64,000 nucleotides of DNA from Luteolibacter flavescens (GCF_025950085.1 NZ_JAPDDS010000003.1:372001-436000); one strand, 5' to 3'; numbered from the stretch's first letter, positions 1-8,579 are shown. Made by a program: numbers and translations. Notes: generated by a model not told the origin, from the letters alone.

Positions 1-1979
1 TTCTCGAAGTTGTTCCAAGCAATCCGCGGTTCCCGCCCAGCACCGAATTGCAAGGAAGCGGAGAGGACGGAGAGTTGAGGGAGCGCATCAAAGCGAGAGA
101 ACGTTACTTTATCCGTCGACGTTCCCAAGCTCTTGAAAATGACTCGAGTGTCGTCGCCCTGATTCTCGATTCCACTGCGCCCAGCTTGAGACCAGTAAGG
201 AGTTGGAGCGTACCAGAAAGCGGTAATCACATATGGAAACCCCCCATTATTATCAGAGTCAGATATATAATAGCATCGAGACGAATCCGGAGCAACCTCG
301 CAACTCAGCTCATTCCCAGCCAGATTATAATCCTGCCTATTATTATACAAAGTGAGGCAATCATATTCCGCGCATTTCGCTGGAGAGAAAACGAGACATT
401 CCCCCGGGCCGAATATTGTTACCGGAATGGAAAAAAAATAAGACCCAACATATTGATCCTTGTAAGCCTCATCATTAAAAACCTGAAGTCCTGAAAAGAA
501 GGTAGCCGCACTTCGACCACCCTCGTAAGATATCCACTGAGACGGAGCAACACTAACCCCGCGATAACTATTTTGCGTCCACATTTCTTGGCGTCCATTA
601 CCCTGAATCATCACCATCATACGCTCCGTTTGAAGATGTATATTGTAGGGATTCCACAAAACCACCCGCGGATAGTGCAAAGGGCGGATCTGGTACGACT
701 TGCCCGCTCCAGCAACATGAGCGATTTCATTCGTGCTCATCTGAGTATACATGCTCGCCTCCACGACGATTGGCTGGAGACCCGAGTGAATGTTTCCCGA
801 AAGCTTGACCGGCTTCTCATTCGCTAATGCCTTAGCGCGAGAGACGGTGACATCACCGTCCATTGTCTCGGGCAAACGCACATTGGATGAGCCATCAGCG
901 AACGAGACAGACTGCCTTGCCCAATCCCTGAGGAGACCGAAGCGGGGACCCGTTATGCGATGGCGGGAATCGGCGGCGGTCGCGCTGGCACTTTTGCTGG
1001 CAGTGGCACCCGTATCGGAAATCCGGCTGCCGACCAGCGGATCATCGTCCTTCAGGCCGACGCGTCCTTGCAGGTCCGGCACCGTGCCATCCCCGCTGAG
1101 ATAGGCGGTAAGGTCGCGCTTCAGGCCGCCTTCCGCCACGTCCGCGAGCACGCCGCTGGAGGCGACGGTGAAATCAAAGCCATGATCCCTGGTCCACTGG
1201 GGGCCCGCCGGTGTAAGTGCGGAAGTCTTGGCGGTGACGAGCCGGTCGCCGTGGGATTTGTCCAGCTTCTCCGGGAGACCCATCATGGTGAGATCCGGAG
1301 CAGCGCTGGCGAGCATGCGATACATGCCGCCGTCGGCAGGATTTTCCCGGCTGGCGACGGTGTCCGAGCGTGGGTCGGCGGTGGCAATGTTTGCCCTCAC
1401 GCCCAGGTCACCCGTCCACCAGGCGTAGCTGCCCGTGGCCTTGCCCTTTTCCGCGACTTTCACCAGCGGCACGGCCACCGGGTCTACTTGGCCGCTCGCA
1501 CCGGCGCTGATGAGCGGGATGGTCTCGCCCGTCGGACCGGTCATCGGATCGCCCTCGCCGCTGGTCAGCCAGGCTAGTGCCTTTTCCTTCGTGCCCGCGG
1601 CGCGACCGTCGTGAAGCCCGCCTGCGAGATCGTCCCGCGTGAACCAGGAACTGCCGTCCGCCTGCCGGGTACGCCACACGCCGGTCCAGTGAGGTTGCTT
1701 CACGCCTTCGCCGAGGATTTCCGCCGTGGCGGACACACGCTGGTCCGGGCCGAGGGTCGTCTGGAGCTGGCCGATGGCGGAAATGAGCGCCATCCGTGCA
1801 TTTGCCCGTGCCGCGGCAGCGTGATCCTCGCGACCGGAGCGCCGGATCTCGATGCTGGAAAGACTCATCAGCCCGAGCGCCACCACCATCAAAAGCGTCA
1901 CCATCATCATGCACGCCACCAAGGCGAATCCGCGTGCGGATCCCCGACGGTTGGTTCTGCAGCGGTGGCGCGCAGTCAC
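1..1979 (-). CDS. Verru_Chthon cassette protein A-like prepilin-type protein (partial, C-terminus beyond window)
   Basis: This reading frame stays open for about 659 codons and runs off the left edge. Its N-terminus has a basic stretch followed by RGFALVACMMMVTLLMVVAL and then SLSSIEIRRS, a type-IV-prepilin-like class III signal with one hydrophobic helix. Farther in, a VVLWNPYN segment and a FGPGECLVFSP segment resemble the Verru_Chthon cassette protein A family (TIGR02600), which in Verrucomicrobia heads a cassette of four pseudopilin-like genes A to D. The other members, if present, lie outside the window. I chose GTG 1979 because no ATG precedes the conserved signal in frame; the nearest good ribosome site instead faces an out-of-frame ATG at 1996. 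Roughly positions 150-750 are clearly AT-richer than the rest. A role in surface or secretion structures is inferred. Confidence 0.75.
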   Translation of the reverse strand, partial: MTARHRCRTNRRGSARGFALVACMMMVTLLMVVALGLMSLSSIEIRRSGREDHAAAARANARMALISAIGQLQTTLGPDQRVSATAEILGEGVKQPHWTGVWRTRQADGSSWFTRDDLAGGLHDGRAAGTKEKALAWLTSGEGDPMTGPTGETIPLISAGASGQVDPVAVPLVKVAEKGKATGSYAWWTGDLGVRANIATADPRSDTVASRENPADGGMYRMLASAAPDLTMMGLPEKLDKSHGDRLVTAKTSALTPAGPQWTRDHGFDFTVASSGVLADVAEGGLKRDLTAYLSGDGTVPDLQGRVGLKDDDPLVGSRISDTGATASKSASATAADSRHRITGPRFGLLRDWARQSVSFADGSSNVRLPETMDGDVTVSRAKALANEKPVKLSGNIHSGLQPIVVEASMYTQMSTNEIAHVAGAGKSYQIRPLHYPRVVLWNPYNIHLQTERMMVMIQGNGRQEMWTQNSYRGVSVAPSQWISYEGGRSAATFFSGLQVFNDEAYKDQYVGSYFFSIPVTIFGPGECLVFSPAKCAEYDCLTLYNNRQDYNLAGNELSCEVAPDSSRCYYISDSDNNGGFPYVITAFWYAPTPYWSQAGRSGIENQGDDTRVIFKSLGTSTDKVTFSRFDALPQLSVLSASLQFGAGREPRIAWNNFE

Positions 1980-1990
1980 AAGAACGGTAA

Positions 1991-2008
1991 TTACATCGTA
2001 GTCTCCTT
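1991..2008 (-). promoter_or_regulatory. Strong Shine-Dalgarno followed by an ATG-TAA start-stop
   Basis: On the minus strand AAGGAG (2008-2003) sits six bases before an ATG (1996-1994) that is followed directly by TAA (1993-1991). It lies just ahead of the cassette A-like gene but out of its frame. It could be a minimal start-stop element, a sequence error or a recent frameshift that removed the original start. The pattern is seen directly; any function is inference. Confidence 0.35.
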
Positions 2009-2086
2009 CTCCGCGAGCAAGAAATTGTATCCGATGCAGCGGAAACCTTGCCAGTTGCTGGTTTCTCCGCCGGAAAGCGCTCTTCG

Positions 2087-2989
2087 TTACCGGGTTTTTG
2101 CCGCGTTTTTCTCTTCTTCCGCCGCGACGGCCCGCAATTCAGCAACGAAAACGGCAGTCACGGGCGACGTTTCCTTCCCGGCCGCTACCCCGGCCGAGAC
2201 GCACACGGGCTCCGGCTCCGGGTCCAGCGCGAGCACCGCCACGCGCTCGATGCGGCTGCCCGCGGCGATGAGCGCGACGCCCAGCCCGGCCTCGACCGCG
2301 GAGCCGAGACTGGTGACGCCGTCGAATTCCCCTGCCACCTTGGCATCGATGCCGTGGTCGCGGAAGAGCCGCGTCACGCCCTGCCAATACTCCGGGTAGT
2401 CCGTGCGGGAAAAGAGGAGGAGCCGCTGGCCATTCAGCTCCGAAAGCTTCACCCGGTCACGCCCGGCGAAGGGGTGCGACATCGGCGCCGCGAGCCTCAT
2501 CGGGTGCTGGCGCACCTGCGTCCACTGCACCGCCCCCGCATCGCCCTCCCACGGGACAGTGACGACCACGTCGAATTTCCCGGAAAGCAGGCCCTCCCGC
2601 ATCTCTGCGCTGGAGCAGTCGTGGAGCTGCACTCGTGCCCGCGGGTGGACCTGCGAGAAGCGCTCCAGCGCCAGCCCGAGGAGCGGCCCGGCGAGCGAGG
2701 GCGCGTAGCCGATCCGCAGCGGCTCGCCCGCGGACTCCGCGCGCACCATCTTCACCACGCGCTCGGCACGCTCCACCAGCTTCCTCCCCTCCTCCACCAG
2801 CACGCGACCGGCGGCGGTGAGCGCGACCGAGTGCGCGCCGCGGGTGAAGAGCTCCACATCCAGCTCTTCCTCCAGCGCCTTGATCTGACGGCTCAGCGCC
2901 GGCTGGGTCAGGTTCATCTTCCGCGCCGCCGCGGTGATGCTCCCTTCCTCCGCCGCCGCGAGAAACAACTGCACTTGCCGCAATTCCAT
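2087..2989 (-). CDS. LysR-family transcriptional regulator
   Basis: This 300-residue protein has the usual LysR size. Residues 1-60 form the winged helix-turn-helix with the family pattern SITAAARKMNLTQPALSRQI, followed by a linker helix. Residues 90-290 form the periplasmic-binding-protein-like effector domain, where RIGYAPSLAG opens the fold. It is divergent from the M42 peptidase gene at 3079, the usual layout in which a LysR regulator controls itself and its neighbour; a dyad in the shared 89-bp spacer fits this. The effector is not predictable from sequence. The cassette A-like gene follows on the same strand 107 bp downstream, but co-transcription is uncertain. Confidence 0.95.
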   Translation of the reverse strand: MELRQVQLFLAAAEEGSITAAARKMNLTQPALSRQIKALEEELDVELFTRGAHSVALTAAGRVLVEEGRKLVERAERVVKMVRAESAGEPLRIGYAPSLAGPLLGLALERFSQVHPRARVQLHDCSSAEMREGLLSGKFDVVVTVPWEGDAGAVQWTQVRQHPMRLAAPMSHPFAGRDRVKLSELNGQRLLLFSRTDYPEYWQGVTRLFRDHGIDAKVAGEFDGVTSLGSAVEAGLGVALIAAGSRIERVAVLALDPEPEPVCVSAGVAAGKETSPVTAVFVAELRAVAAEEEKNAAKTR

Positions 2990-3013
2990 GCGCGTCTTCT
3001 AGCAGGTCCGGGC

Positions 3014-3040
3014 GGATCGGTCACATGATTGTCACGATCC
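3014..3040. promoter_or_regulatory. Candidate LysR operator between divergent genes
   Basis: GGATCG (3014-3019) and CGATCC (3035-3040) form a perfect six-base dyad with a 15-base AT-richer spacer. It lies 38 bases before the M42 peptidase start and 24 bases before the LysR start. LysR proteins usually bind interrupted dyads of about this size (T-N11-A type) in such divergent spacers. The dyad is seen; binding is inferred. Confidence 0.4.
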
Positions 3041-3078
3041 GGATTGCGCCCCGCACGGTGGCCGGTAGCCTCGGACGC

Positions 3079-4158
3079 ATGAAGACGAAGGCCATCTCGC
3101 TGCTGCAGGAACTGACGGAAGCCCACTCCGTGCCGGGCCACGAGGACGAGGTGCGTGCGATCTTCATCAACGAGCTGGAAGACTGCGGCGAGCTGTCCGC
3201 GGATCGCTCCGGCTCCGTCTTCTGCGAGCTGCCGGGCGAAGGGCCCCGCGTGATCGTGGCCGGTCATATGGATGAAGTCGGCTTCATGGTGCAAAACATC
3301 ACGCCCGACGGCTTCCTCCAGTTCATCGGGCTCGGCGGCTGGTGGGAGCACAGCCTGCTCTCCCAACGCGTCATCATCCGGACCCGCTCCGGCGAAAAGA
3401 TCACCGGCGTGGTGGCGTCGAAGCCGCCGCACTTCCTTCCTGAAGCACAGCGCCGCCAGGTGATGACCATGGACCAGCTCTTCATCGACGTGGGCGCAAC
3501 GTCGAGGTCTGAGGCGGAAAATGAATTCGGCATCGCGATCGGCGACCCCATCGCCCCGGCATCCGAATTCACGCCGATGAAGCGCGAGGACTGGTACATG
3601 GCGAAGGCCTTCGACAACCGCGTGGGCATGGCCGGAGCCATCCAGGCCGGCCAGCAACTCGCCGCCGCAGCCCGGCCGAACAAGATCATCCTCGCCGGCA
3701 CGGTGCAGGAGGAGGTGGGCCTGCGCGGTGCGAAGACGGCCGCGGTGCATTCCAAGCCCGACGTGGCCATCGTGCTCGAAGGTCCGCCCGCGGATGACAC
3801 CCCGGGCTTCAACCGCTCCGAAAGCCAGGGCCGCCTCGGCGGTGGCGTGCAGATTCGTCTCTACGACCCCAGCGCAATCATGAATCCGCGCCTTGCAGAG
3901 CTGGCGATCCGCACCGCGAAGGAGGAGGGCATTCCCCATCAGGTGACCGTCCGCCGCAGCGGTGGCACGGACGCGGGTTCATTCCACCTCGCGGGTGATG
4001 GCATCCCGTCCGTGGTGCTCGGCGTGCCCGCGCGCTACATCCACTCGCACAACTCCATCATCGACGTGAACGACTACCTCCACATGGTCGCCCTCGCGAC
4101 CGCGCTGGTGCGCCGGCTCGATGAAGGAACCGTGCGCGGCCTGACGCGATTCCTCTGA
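3079..4158 (+). CDS. M42-family metallo-aminopeptidase (glutamyl aminopeptidase/FrvX-like)
   Basis: This 359-residue protein is a cytosolic two-metal aminopeptidase of MEROPS family M42. The metal ligands and catalytic residues appear in family order: AGHMDEVGFMV near residue 62, KAFDNRVG near 175, QEEVGLRGA near 212 with the catalytic glutamate, LEGPPADD near 235, and the late histidine in RYIHSHN near 323. A central insert after GLGGWW corresponds to the PDZ-like dimerisation/tetrahedron domain. I chose ATG 3079, which begins the conserved ALxxLTxAxSVPGxE segment; an in-frame ATG 54 bases upstream would add an unconserved tail. It is divergent from the LysR gene and may be regulated by it. 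Confidence 0.93.
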   Translation: MKTKAISLLQELTEAHSVPGHEDEVRAIFINELEDCGELSADRSGSVFCELPGEGPRVIVAGHMDEVGFMVQNITPDGFLQFIGLGGWWEHSLLSQRVIIRTRSGEKITGVVASKPPHFLPEAQRRQVMTMDQLFIDVGATSRSEAENEFGIAIGDPIAPASEFTPMKREDWYMAKAFDNRVGMAGAIQAGQQLAAAARPNKIILAGTVQEEVGLRGAKTAAVHSKPDVAIVLEGPPADDTPGFNRSESQGRLGGGVQIRLYDPSAIMNPRLAELAIRTAKEEGIPHQVTVRRSGGTDAGSFHLAGDGIPSVVLGVPARYIHSHNSIIDVNDYLHMVALATALVRRLDEGTVRGLTRFL

Positions 4159-4207
4159 GGCGCATCGACATTCCGTCGATACAAGCCGGACAAAGGTGGC
4201 AGGATCT

Positions 4208-4657
4208 TCAATCCCGCCGCTTCTTATTGGCAGCCTCCCCGGCCAAGGACTCGCGCAGGCTTTCGAGAATCGCCTCCAGATTGATCTCGTCGATCTCTTC
4301 GCCTTCCTCAAGGCGCGCCGAGATAACCTCGCACGGGAAGACGAGAAGCTCGGTGTCCTGATACTGGAGCGCGTAGTTGGTGCCCTCGTCATCGCGGTGG
4401 ATCACCCAGCGCAGGCCAAGCTCGCGGGCCAACACATTGCCGAAGACGATGCCGAATGTTTTCAGCTCGGCCTCCGGGTCATCCGTGAAGGGTCCCTCGC
4501 CGAGCATCGTGTGCAGGTTCGGAATGTCCTCCATCGTACCCGTGAGGCGGACATCGGTTTGGTATTCCTCGGCGAGGAGATTGTTCACCCAGGCAACGGC
4601 GTCTCGCAGCGTTGCTTGCTCCTCGGGATTTGGCAGGCGGGTCTTGGTCTTGGGCAT
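4208..4657 (-). CDS. DUF3806-like protein
   Basis: This is a small acidic soluble protein of 149 residues. Its middle and C-terminal half match the DUF3806 pattern: GIVFGNVLARELGLRWVIHR, then a tyrosine/alanine stretch and LLVFPCEVISARLEEGEEID. The function of this domain is unknown. I chose ATG 4657 because the conserved region starts soon after it; an upstream in-frame GTG at 4732 would add 25 residues and nearly touch the oxidoreductase gene at 4739. It lies on the same strand directly downstream of that gene and may share its transcript. Confidence 0.7.
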   Translation of the reverse strand: MPKTKTRLPNPEEQATLRDAVAWVNNLLAEEYQTDVRLTGTMEDIPNLHTMLGEGPFTDDPEAELKTFGIVFGNVLARELGLRWVIHRDDEGTNYALQYQDTELLVFPCEVISARLEEGEEIDEINLEAILESLRESLAGEAANKKRRD

Positions 4658-4738
4658 GGGGACGAAAGCGTTGATCTTTCCTATCTGGGTGAAGCGCGGC
4701 AGGAAATAGCCAAGCGATGAAGAGTGGGCCACGGGAAA

Positions 4739-5698
4739 TCACAAGCACCTCACATCGAGCTCCGACTCGATGTCCGCTTCACCCGCCAGCCAGGCGGCGA
4801 GACGGGTGGCGACGCCTGGGGCGTAGAGAGAGCCCTTCGATCCCAGGCCATTGAAAACGATGCGGCCGTCTTCCAGCGGGCCGATGACCGGCTGGCTTTT
4901 CCTGACGATGGGCCTGACCCCTGCGTCGTGGGCGATGACCTCGAAATCCTCGCCAACGAGCAGGCGCGCGATCTTCTCGACCTTCGCCCTGCCCTCATCC
5001 GTCGGCTCGCCGTCGAGGCGGTCCCACACATAGGTCGAGCCGACCTTGAAGAGCCCGCCGCCCACGGGCACCAGCCAGCCGCCGCCACCGATGAGGATGC
5101 GATCCTCCGGGCAGCCCGCACGGAGCGTGAGGATCTCCCCCTTCGCACAGCGATGCCGCCCGAGGCGTCCCGCGATCAATCCCGCAGCCCCCTCGCACCA
5201 AACCGTCGCTGCCTGGTCCTGCGGTTGCTGCCGCATGGCCGAGAAATAGGCGCGTGTGCCTTCGCAGAATTCCCGGGTCGCCACTCGTCCGCCGCCTTTC
5301 AGCACGACCGCGCGGCTCCACCCGGGGACGTCTTCCTCGATACGCTCCAGCCACGGACCGGCTTCCCCGAGCTTGGACTCCACCTTGGCCCATTCGCCCT
5401 CCGCCACCAGCCTCCACACGGGATAGGAAAACCACAGTTGCCGCCCCAGCAGCTCGCCGACCTTCGCGTAGAATGCCTCCGCTTCCGGCAGGAATTCCGC
5501 GAGCCGCCAGCTCGGGCTGAAGTTCTTCCCCGTCACCGGATTGACCAGTCCCGCCGCCACCTTCGACGCGGCACCGGGGCGATCGTCATCCTCCCACGTG
5601 AATCCCTCGCCGCGGAAATGCCGCTGCCAGGCGAGGCAGCAGCCCGCCAAGCCCATGCCGGTGATGTGGATCGATCTTCCGATGGCCCGATCTTTCAT
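4739..5698 (-). CDS. FAD-dependent oxidoreductase (DAO/glycine-oxidase-like)
   Basis: The 319-residue protein has a dinucleotide-binding start, IHITGMGLAGCCLAWQ, a variant GxGxxG Rossmann motif close to the N-terminus. AASKVAAGLVNPVTGK resembles the FAD-adjacent segment of MnmC C-terminal/DadA-type amine oxidases, and the C-terminal GLGSKGSLYAPGVATRLAA is the second FAD-contact motif (GxGxxG..APxxA). It is short for the DAO family (350-400). It probably oxidises an amine or amino acid, but the substrate is unknown. It follows the YgiC-like gene by 34 bp on the same strand. Confidence 0.85.
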   Translation of the reverse strand: MKDRAIGRSIHITGMGLAGCCLAWQRHFRGEGFTWEDDDRPGAASKVAAGLVNPVTGKNFSPSWRLAEFLPEAEAFYAKVGELLGRQLWFSYPVWRLVAEGEWAKVESKLGEAGPWLERIEEDVPGWSRAVVLKGGGRVATREFCEGTRAYFSAMRQQPQDQAATVWCEGAAGLIAGRLGRHRCAKGEILTLRAGCPEDRILIGGGGWLVPVGGGLFKVGSTYVWDRLDGEPTDEGRAKVEKIARLLVGEDFEVIAHDAGVRPIVRKSQPVIGPLEDGRIVFNGLGSKGSLYAPGVATRLAAWLAGEADIESELDVRCL

Positions 5699-5732
5699 CT
5701 CCCGGCATTCCTTGCAACCCGGCGCGGCGGCT

Positions 5733-6857
5733 TCACGCGATGCGGTGCGGCAGGAAGCGGCTCAGATTCCCGGTGACCGGCGAGGTATCTCCGCGGGCGG
5801 AGAGTCCGCGGCATTCGTCGCCGACCATCCACAGGCCCCACACGACGTGACGACCTGCGGCTTCGAAGAGATTGGCGTGACCCTGATAGACCGTGGGGCC
5901 GATGGGTGGCGGCGAGTGGAAGGGTCCGCGGGACCGCAGCACCACGCCGCTGCCCTCGCGACCGAAGAAAGGCTTCTCCACCCAGCGGTCCATTTCGCCG
6001 AGGGCCTCGCGCGAATCGTAGGCGGGAAGCAGCAGCGGATGGCCGGGATTCAGCTCCCAGAGGATGGGCAGGATGCCCTTGTTCGAGAGCATCATCTTCC
6101 ACGCAGGCTCGGTGAAGCGGTCCCGCTCCAGGCCGATCTCGGCGAAGAAGGGCTCCTCCACCATCCACTCCCACGGGTAGAGCTTGAAGAGCCGCTCAAT
6201 AGAGCGTTCCGAGGGATCCGTGAAGCGGCCGCCTTCGGAAAAGCCGATCTCGCCCATGTCCATCAGCTCGACCGACTTGCCCGCCTGCTCCGCGGTCTCC
6301 GCGAGATAGGCGATGGTCTGCCGGTCCTCCAGATTGTCCCACACGCAGGCGAAGTGGATCATCTGCTCGGGGAAAATCTTCCAGCGCTCGACGAGGGCCT
6401 CGTGGATGGAGTTGAGCTGGTCACCATCGGGCGCCACGTCTTCCAGCCACTGCCACTGGATCACCGCGGCCTCCAGCAGCGAGGTCGGCGTGTCGGAATT
6501 GTATTCCAGCATCTTCGGCTTGCCGGTGCCGTCCCATGCGAGGTCGAAGCGGCCGTAGAGCGCGCGATCCCCCGTCATCCAAGACGCCTGCACCATGCCT
6601 GCGGCGGCGTCCGGGATGGCGAGCCGCCCGAACCAATCGCGCCGGACGATCTCACCGCAGGCGTACAGGCAGAGTTGGTGCAGCTCATTGGCCGCCGCTT
6701 CCAGCTCCTCCGCCGCATCCAGCGTGAAGACCAGGCTCTGGTCCTCGGTCCAGTAGGGCTGGCCATCGGTGGCATGCCACAGCAGGCCCGCCTCCTCGAC
6801 GCGACGCTGCCAATCCGGCCGGGGCGCCCGGGATTCCAATCGGATGGGAGCGCTCAT
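5733..6857 (-). CDS. YgiC-like glutathionylspermidine-synthase-family ATP-grasp protein
   Basis: This 374-residue protein matches the glutathionylspermidine synthase pre-ATP-grasp family, which in E. coli includes YgiC and YjfC. Visible landmarks are KMLEYNSDTPTSLLEAAVIQ (substrate/ATP region, about residue 115), LSNKGILPILWELNPGHP (about 255), the ATP-grasp segment WVEKPFFGREGSGVV (about 290) and the late GLWMVGDECRGLSARGD with the metal-binding acidic residue. It lacks the amidase domain of the bifunctional enzyme. Its start overlaps the stop of the upstream YgiB-like lipoprotein in an ATGA arrangement, so translation is probably coupled. The substrate of this subgroup is not established. 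Confidence 0.92.
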   Translation of the reverse strand: MSAPIRLESRAPRPDWQRRVEEAGLLWHATDGQPYWTEDQSLVFTLDAAEELEAAANELHQLCLYACGEIVRRDWFGRLAIPDAAAGMVQASWMTGDRALYGRFDLAWDGTGKPKMLEYNSDTPTSLLEAAVIQWQWLEDVAPDGDQLNSIHEALVERWKIFPEQMIHFACVWDNLEDRQTIAYLAETAEQAGKSVELMDMGEIGFSEGGRFTDPSERSIERLFKLYPWEWMVEEPFFAEIGLERDRFTEPAWKMMLSNKGILPILWELNPGHPLLLPAYDSREALGEMDRWVEKPFFGREGSGVVLRSRGPFHSPPPIGPTVYQGHANLFEAAGRHVVWGLWMVGDECRGLSARGDTSPVTGNLSRFLPHRIA

Positions 6858-7600
6858 CAGCTACCGGAGGAGAAGCCGCCACTGCCACCGCTGTTCCGGC
6901 TGCTGGAGCCGAAGCCACCACGGACCGACTCGCCCGCGCGGACCGGTTTGCCGCTCGCGCGGCTCTGCTCGACCATGCGCTGGTAGCCGGGATTCGCCGC
7001 CGCATGCGAGGCCACGGCGCGGCGCTGGTTGTCCATATTGCCCTGCCACTGCGGTGCCTGCGAGGTTGCCTGGCGGAAGCCATTCCCGGGAGAAAAGAAG
7101 CCGCGGTTGCCGGAGAGCATCCAGTACATCAGCAGGGCATTCCCCATGCCGAAGCCGCCGCCGCTGCGCGCGGTGCCGGATTGGCCGGCGAGGAGTTGCT
7201 GCTCCTTTTCCAGAGCACCCTCCACTTTCTTCAGCGCTTCCGGGGTCGGGCGGCTGTCGGCGACCAGGCCGGGGCCGGGGACGTTCTGCCAAAGGCCATT
7301 CACGAACCACTTCCCTTCGCGCTCGAAGCCGTAAGGGTGCGGGTAGAAATCACGGGCATCCGCATGGTAGTAGCCGACGCCTTCCAAGTGGAAGTTATTC
7401 GGCACCATGCCGCTCGCCAGCTTCGCCTTCTGGGCGTCCAGCTCGTCGATGCGCTTCTGCGTCTCTGCCATCTGCTGGTCCTTTGCGGACGCGACGTAAT
7501 CGCCGCGGTCGCAGCCGGTGAGACCGGCCCCGGCAAGCAGGGCCACGGTGGACCAACGGAGGACTCCTCCGGGGCGGATCATGGCAGAGCGGCGTTTCAT
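6857..7600 (-). CDS. YgiB-like (DUF1190) lipoprotein
   Basis: This 247-residue protein starts with a lipoprotein signal: a basic N-terminus, a short hydrophobic stretch and lipobox LTGC near residue 30. A short coiled coil (about 38-60) leads into a region rich in Tyr, Phe and His, then a Gly/Ser/Arg-rich low-complexity tail ending in SSGS. The layout and the partnership with the YgiC-like gene point to DUF1190/YgiB, which also sits next to YgiC in E. coli. An in-frame ATG six codons downstream is an alternative start. The lipid anchor would place it at the inner or outer membrane. Its molecular role is unknown. Confidence 0.8.
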   Translation of the reverse strand: MKRRSAMIRPGGVLRWSTVALLAGAGLTGCDRGDYVASAKDQQMAETQKRIDELDAQKAKLASGMVPNNFHLEGVGYYHADARDFYPHPYGFEREGKWFVNGLWQNVPGPGLVADSRPTPEALKKVEGALEKEQQLLAGQSGTARSGGGFGMGNALLMYWMLSGNRGFFSPGNGFRQATSQAPQWQGNMDNQRRAVASHAAANPGYQRMVEQSRASGKPVRAGESVRGGFGSSSRNSGGSGGFSSGS

Positions 7601-7832
7601 GAGAGGCCCGAAGCTACGTGGCTGTGGGCCCGCGCGTCAACCGGTGGGGGCTTCCAAATCGGCACGCAGGTTCCAAGCGCCTGTCCGCAGCGGCCACGCG
7701 GAAGTTTTCCTGAAGAAAATTTCCAAGGAAATCGTCCATCCTCCGACTTGCTGGTGAGTCCGCGGTTTCCACCGCTCCCGGAGAATCGGGGGAAGAAGCC
7801 GCGGACGACACCATCGAACCGACAATCGTCAC

Positions 7833-8501
7833 ATGAAATCGTTTGTATTCCCGCTGCTTGCAATCGCCGGCCTCGCCACCGCGCACGGCCAGACCGCCAA
7901 GCCCGGCACCATTTCCCCCGTCCTGGTGGAAGCCACCATCATCACCGAGAACGCCCCGACCACCGGCAACGTGCAGGGCGGCGTGCGCAAAACCTACACG
8001 ACCAGCTCGGTCCGCTTCATCAACCGCGACATCCTCGAGGCAATGCGCGTCGCCAACCTCCTCGACGGCACACTGACGGGCTGGACCATCCAGCGCCTGG
8101 CCAATCCCTCGGGCGTCGGCAATGTCTACGCCACCAAGCCGGGCAAGACCGCCGTGGCCGTGCCGGCGACGCTGCTGACCCAGCCGGTGGCCCAAGGCAC
8201 CGCCACCACCGGAACGGAATTCACCCCGACCGGCGGCGCGACCAAGCCGACGCTCTTCCGCCGCGTCTCCGCCACGTTGAATGTGAAGAACGGCGCGAGC
8301 AGCGCCTTCGGCACCCAGACGGTGAAGTCAGCCAACTTCAAGGCAGGCTCCACGACCACCCCGGTGGTGACCATCACCGAAAACTACAACCTGACCGGCA
8401 AGAGCGGCACCGGCGTCGGCGTCCTCGTCGGCAGCTACCGCGTGACGAAGGCCAAGCCGGCCGACCTCTCGGCCCTGCTGCCCGGCAACGCCGTTCCCTG
8501 A
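7833..8501 (+). CDS. Secreted Thr/Gly-rich protein, unknown function
   Basis: The 222-residue product has a signal peptide (MKSFVFPLLAIAGLATAHGQ, cleavage likely after AHG) and a mature part rich in Thr, Gly, Val and Ala, predicted mostly beta. I recognise no domain. Periodic TxxG and TTxxV stretches suggest a beta-sandwich or exported structural protein. A clear intrinsic terminator follows the stop, so it is probably a single-gene transcript. An AT-richer patch around 7705-7735 in the 232-bp spacer upstream is the best place for a promoter, but I see no consensus boxes. Confidence 0.8.
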   Translation: MKSFVFPLLAIAGLATAHGQTAKPGTISPVLVEATIITENAPTTGNVQGGVRKTYTTSSVRFINRDILEAMRVANLLDGTLTGWTIQRLANPSGVGNVYATKPGKTAVAVPATLLTQPVAQGTATTGTEFTPTGGATKPTLFRRVSATLNVKNGASSAFGTQTVKSANFKAGSTTTPVVTITENYNLTGKSGTGVGVLVGSYRVTKAKPADLSALLPGNAVP

Positions 8502-8523
8502 TCTGCCCCGCTCCTGACACCGT

Positions 8524-8551
8524 CCCCGCCGGTCCGTCCGGCGGGGCTTTT
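8524..8551 (+). terminator. Intrinsic terminator after the secreted protein gene
   Basis: A nine-base perfect GC-rich stem (8524-8532 pairing with 8538-8546), loop TCCGT, then CTTTT. It starts 23 bases after the stop codon at 8501. Confidence 0.85.
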
Positions 8552-8579
8552 CCCCTCCATTCCTTTCCCTTCCGTCGCC

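Noticed and set aside
1408-2145. 245-codon minus-strand frame overlapping the cassette A-like gene
   Set aside because: The frame in the neighbouring register carries the prepilin-like signal and continues for 659 codons; this one is Arg-rich without structure.
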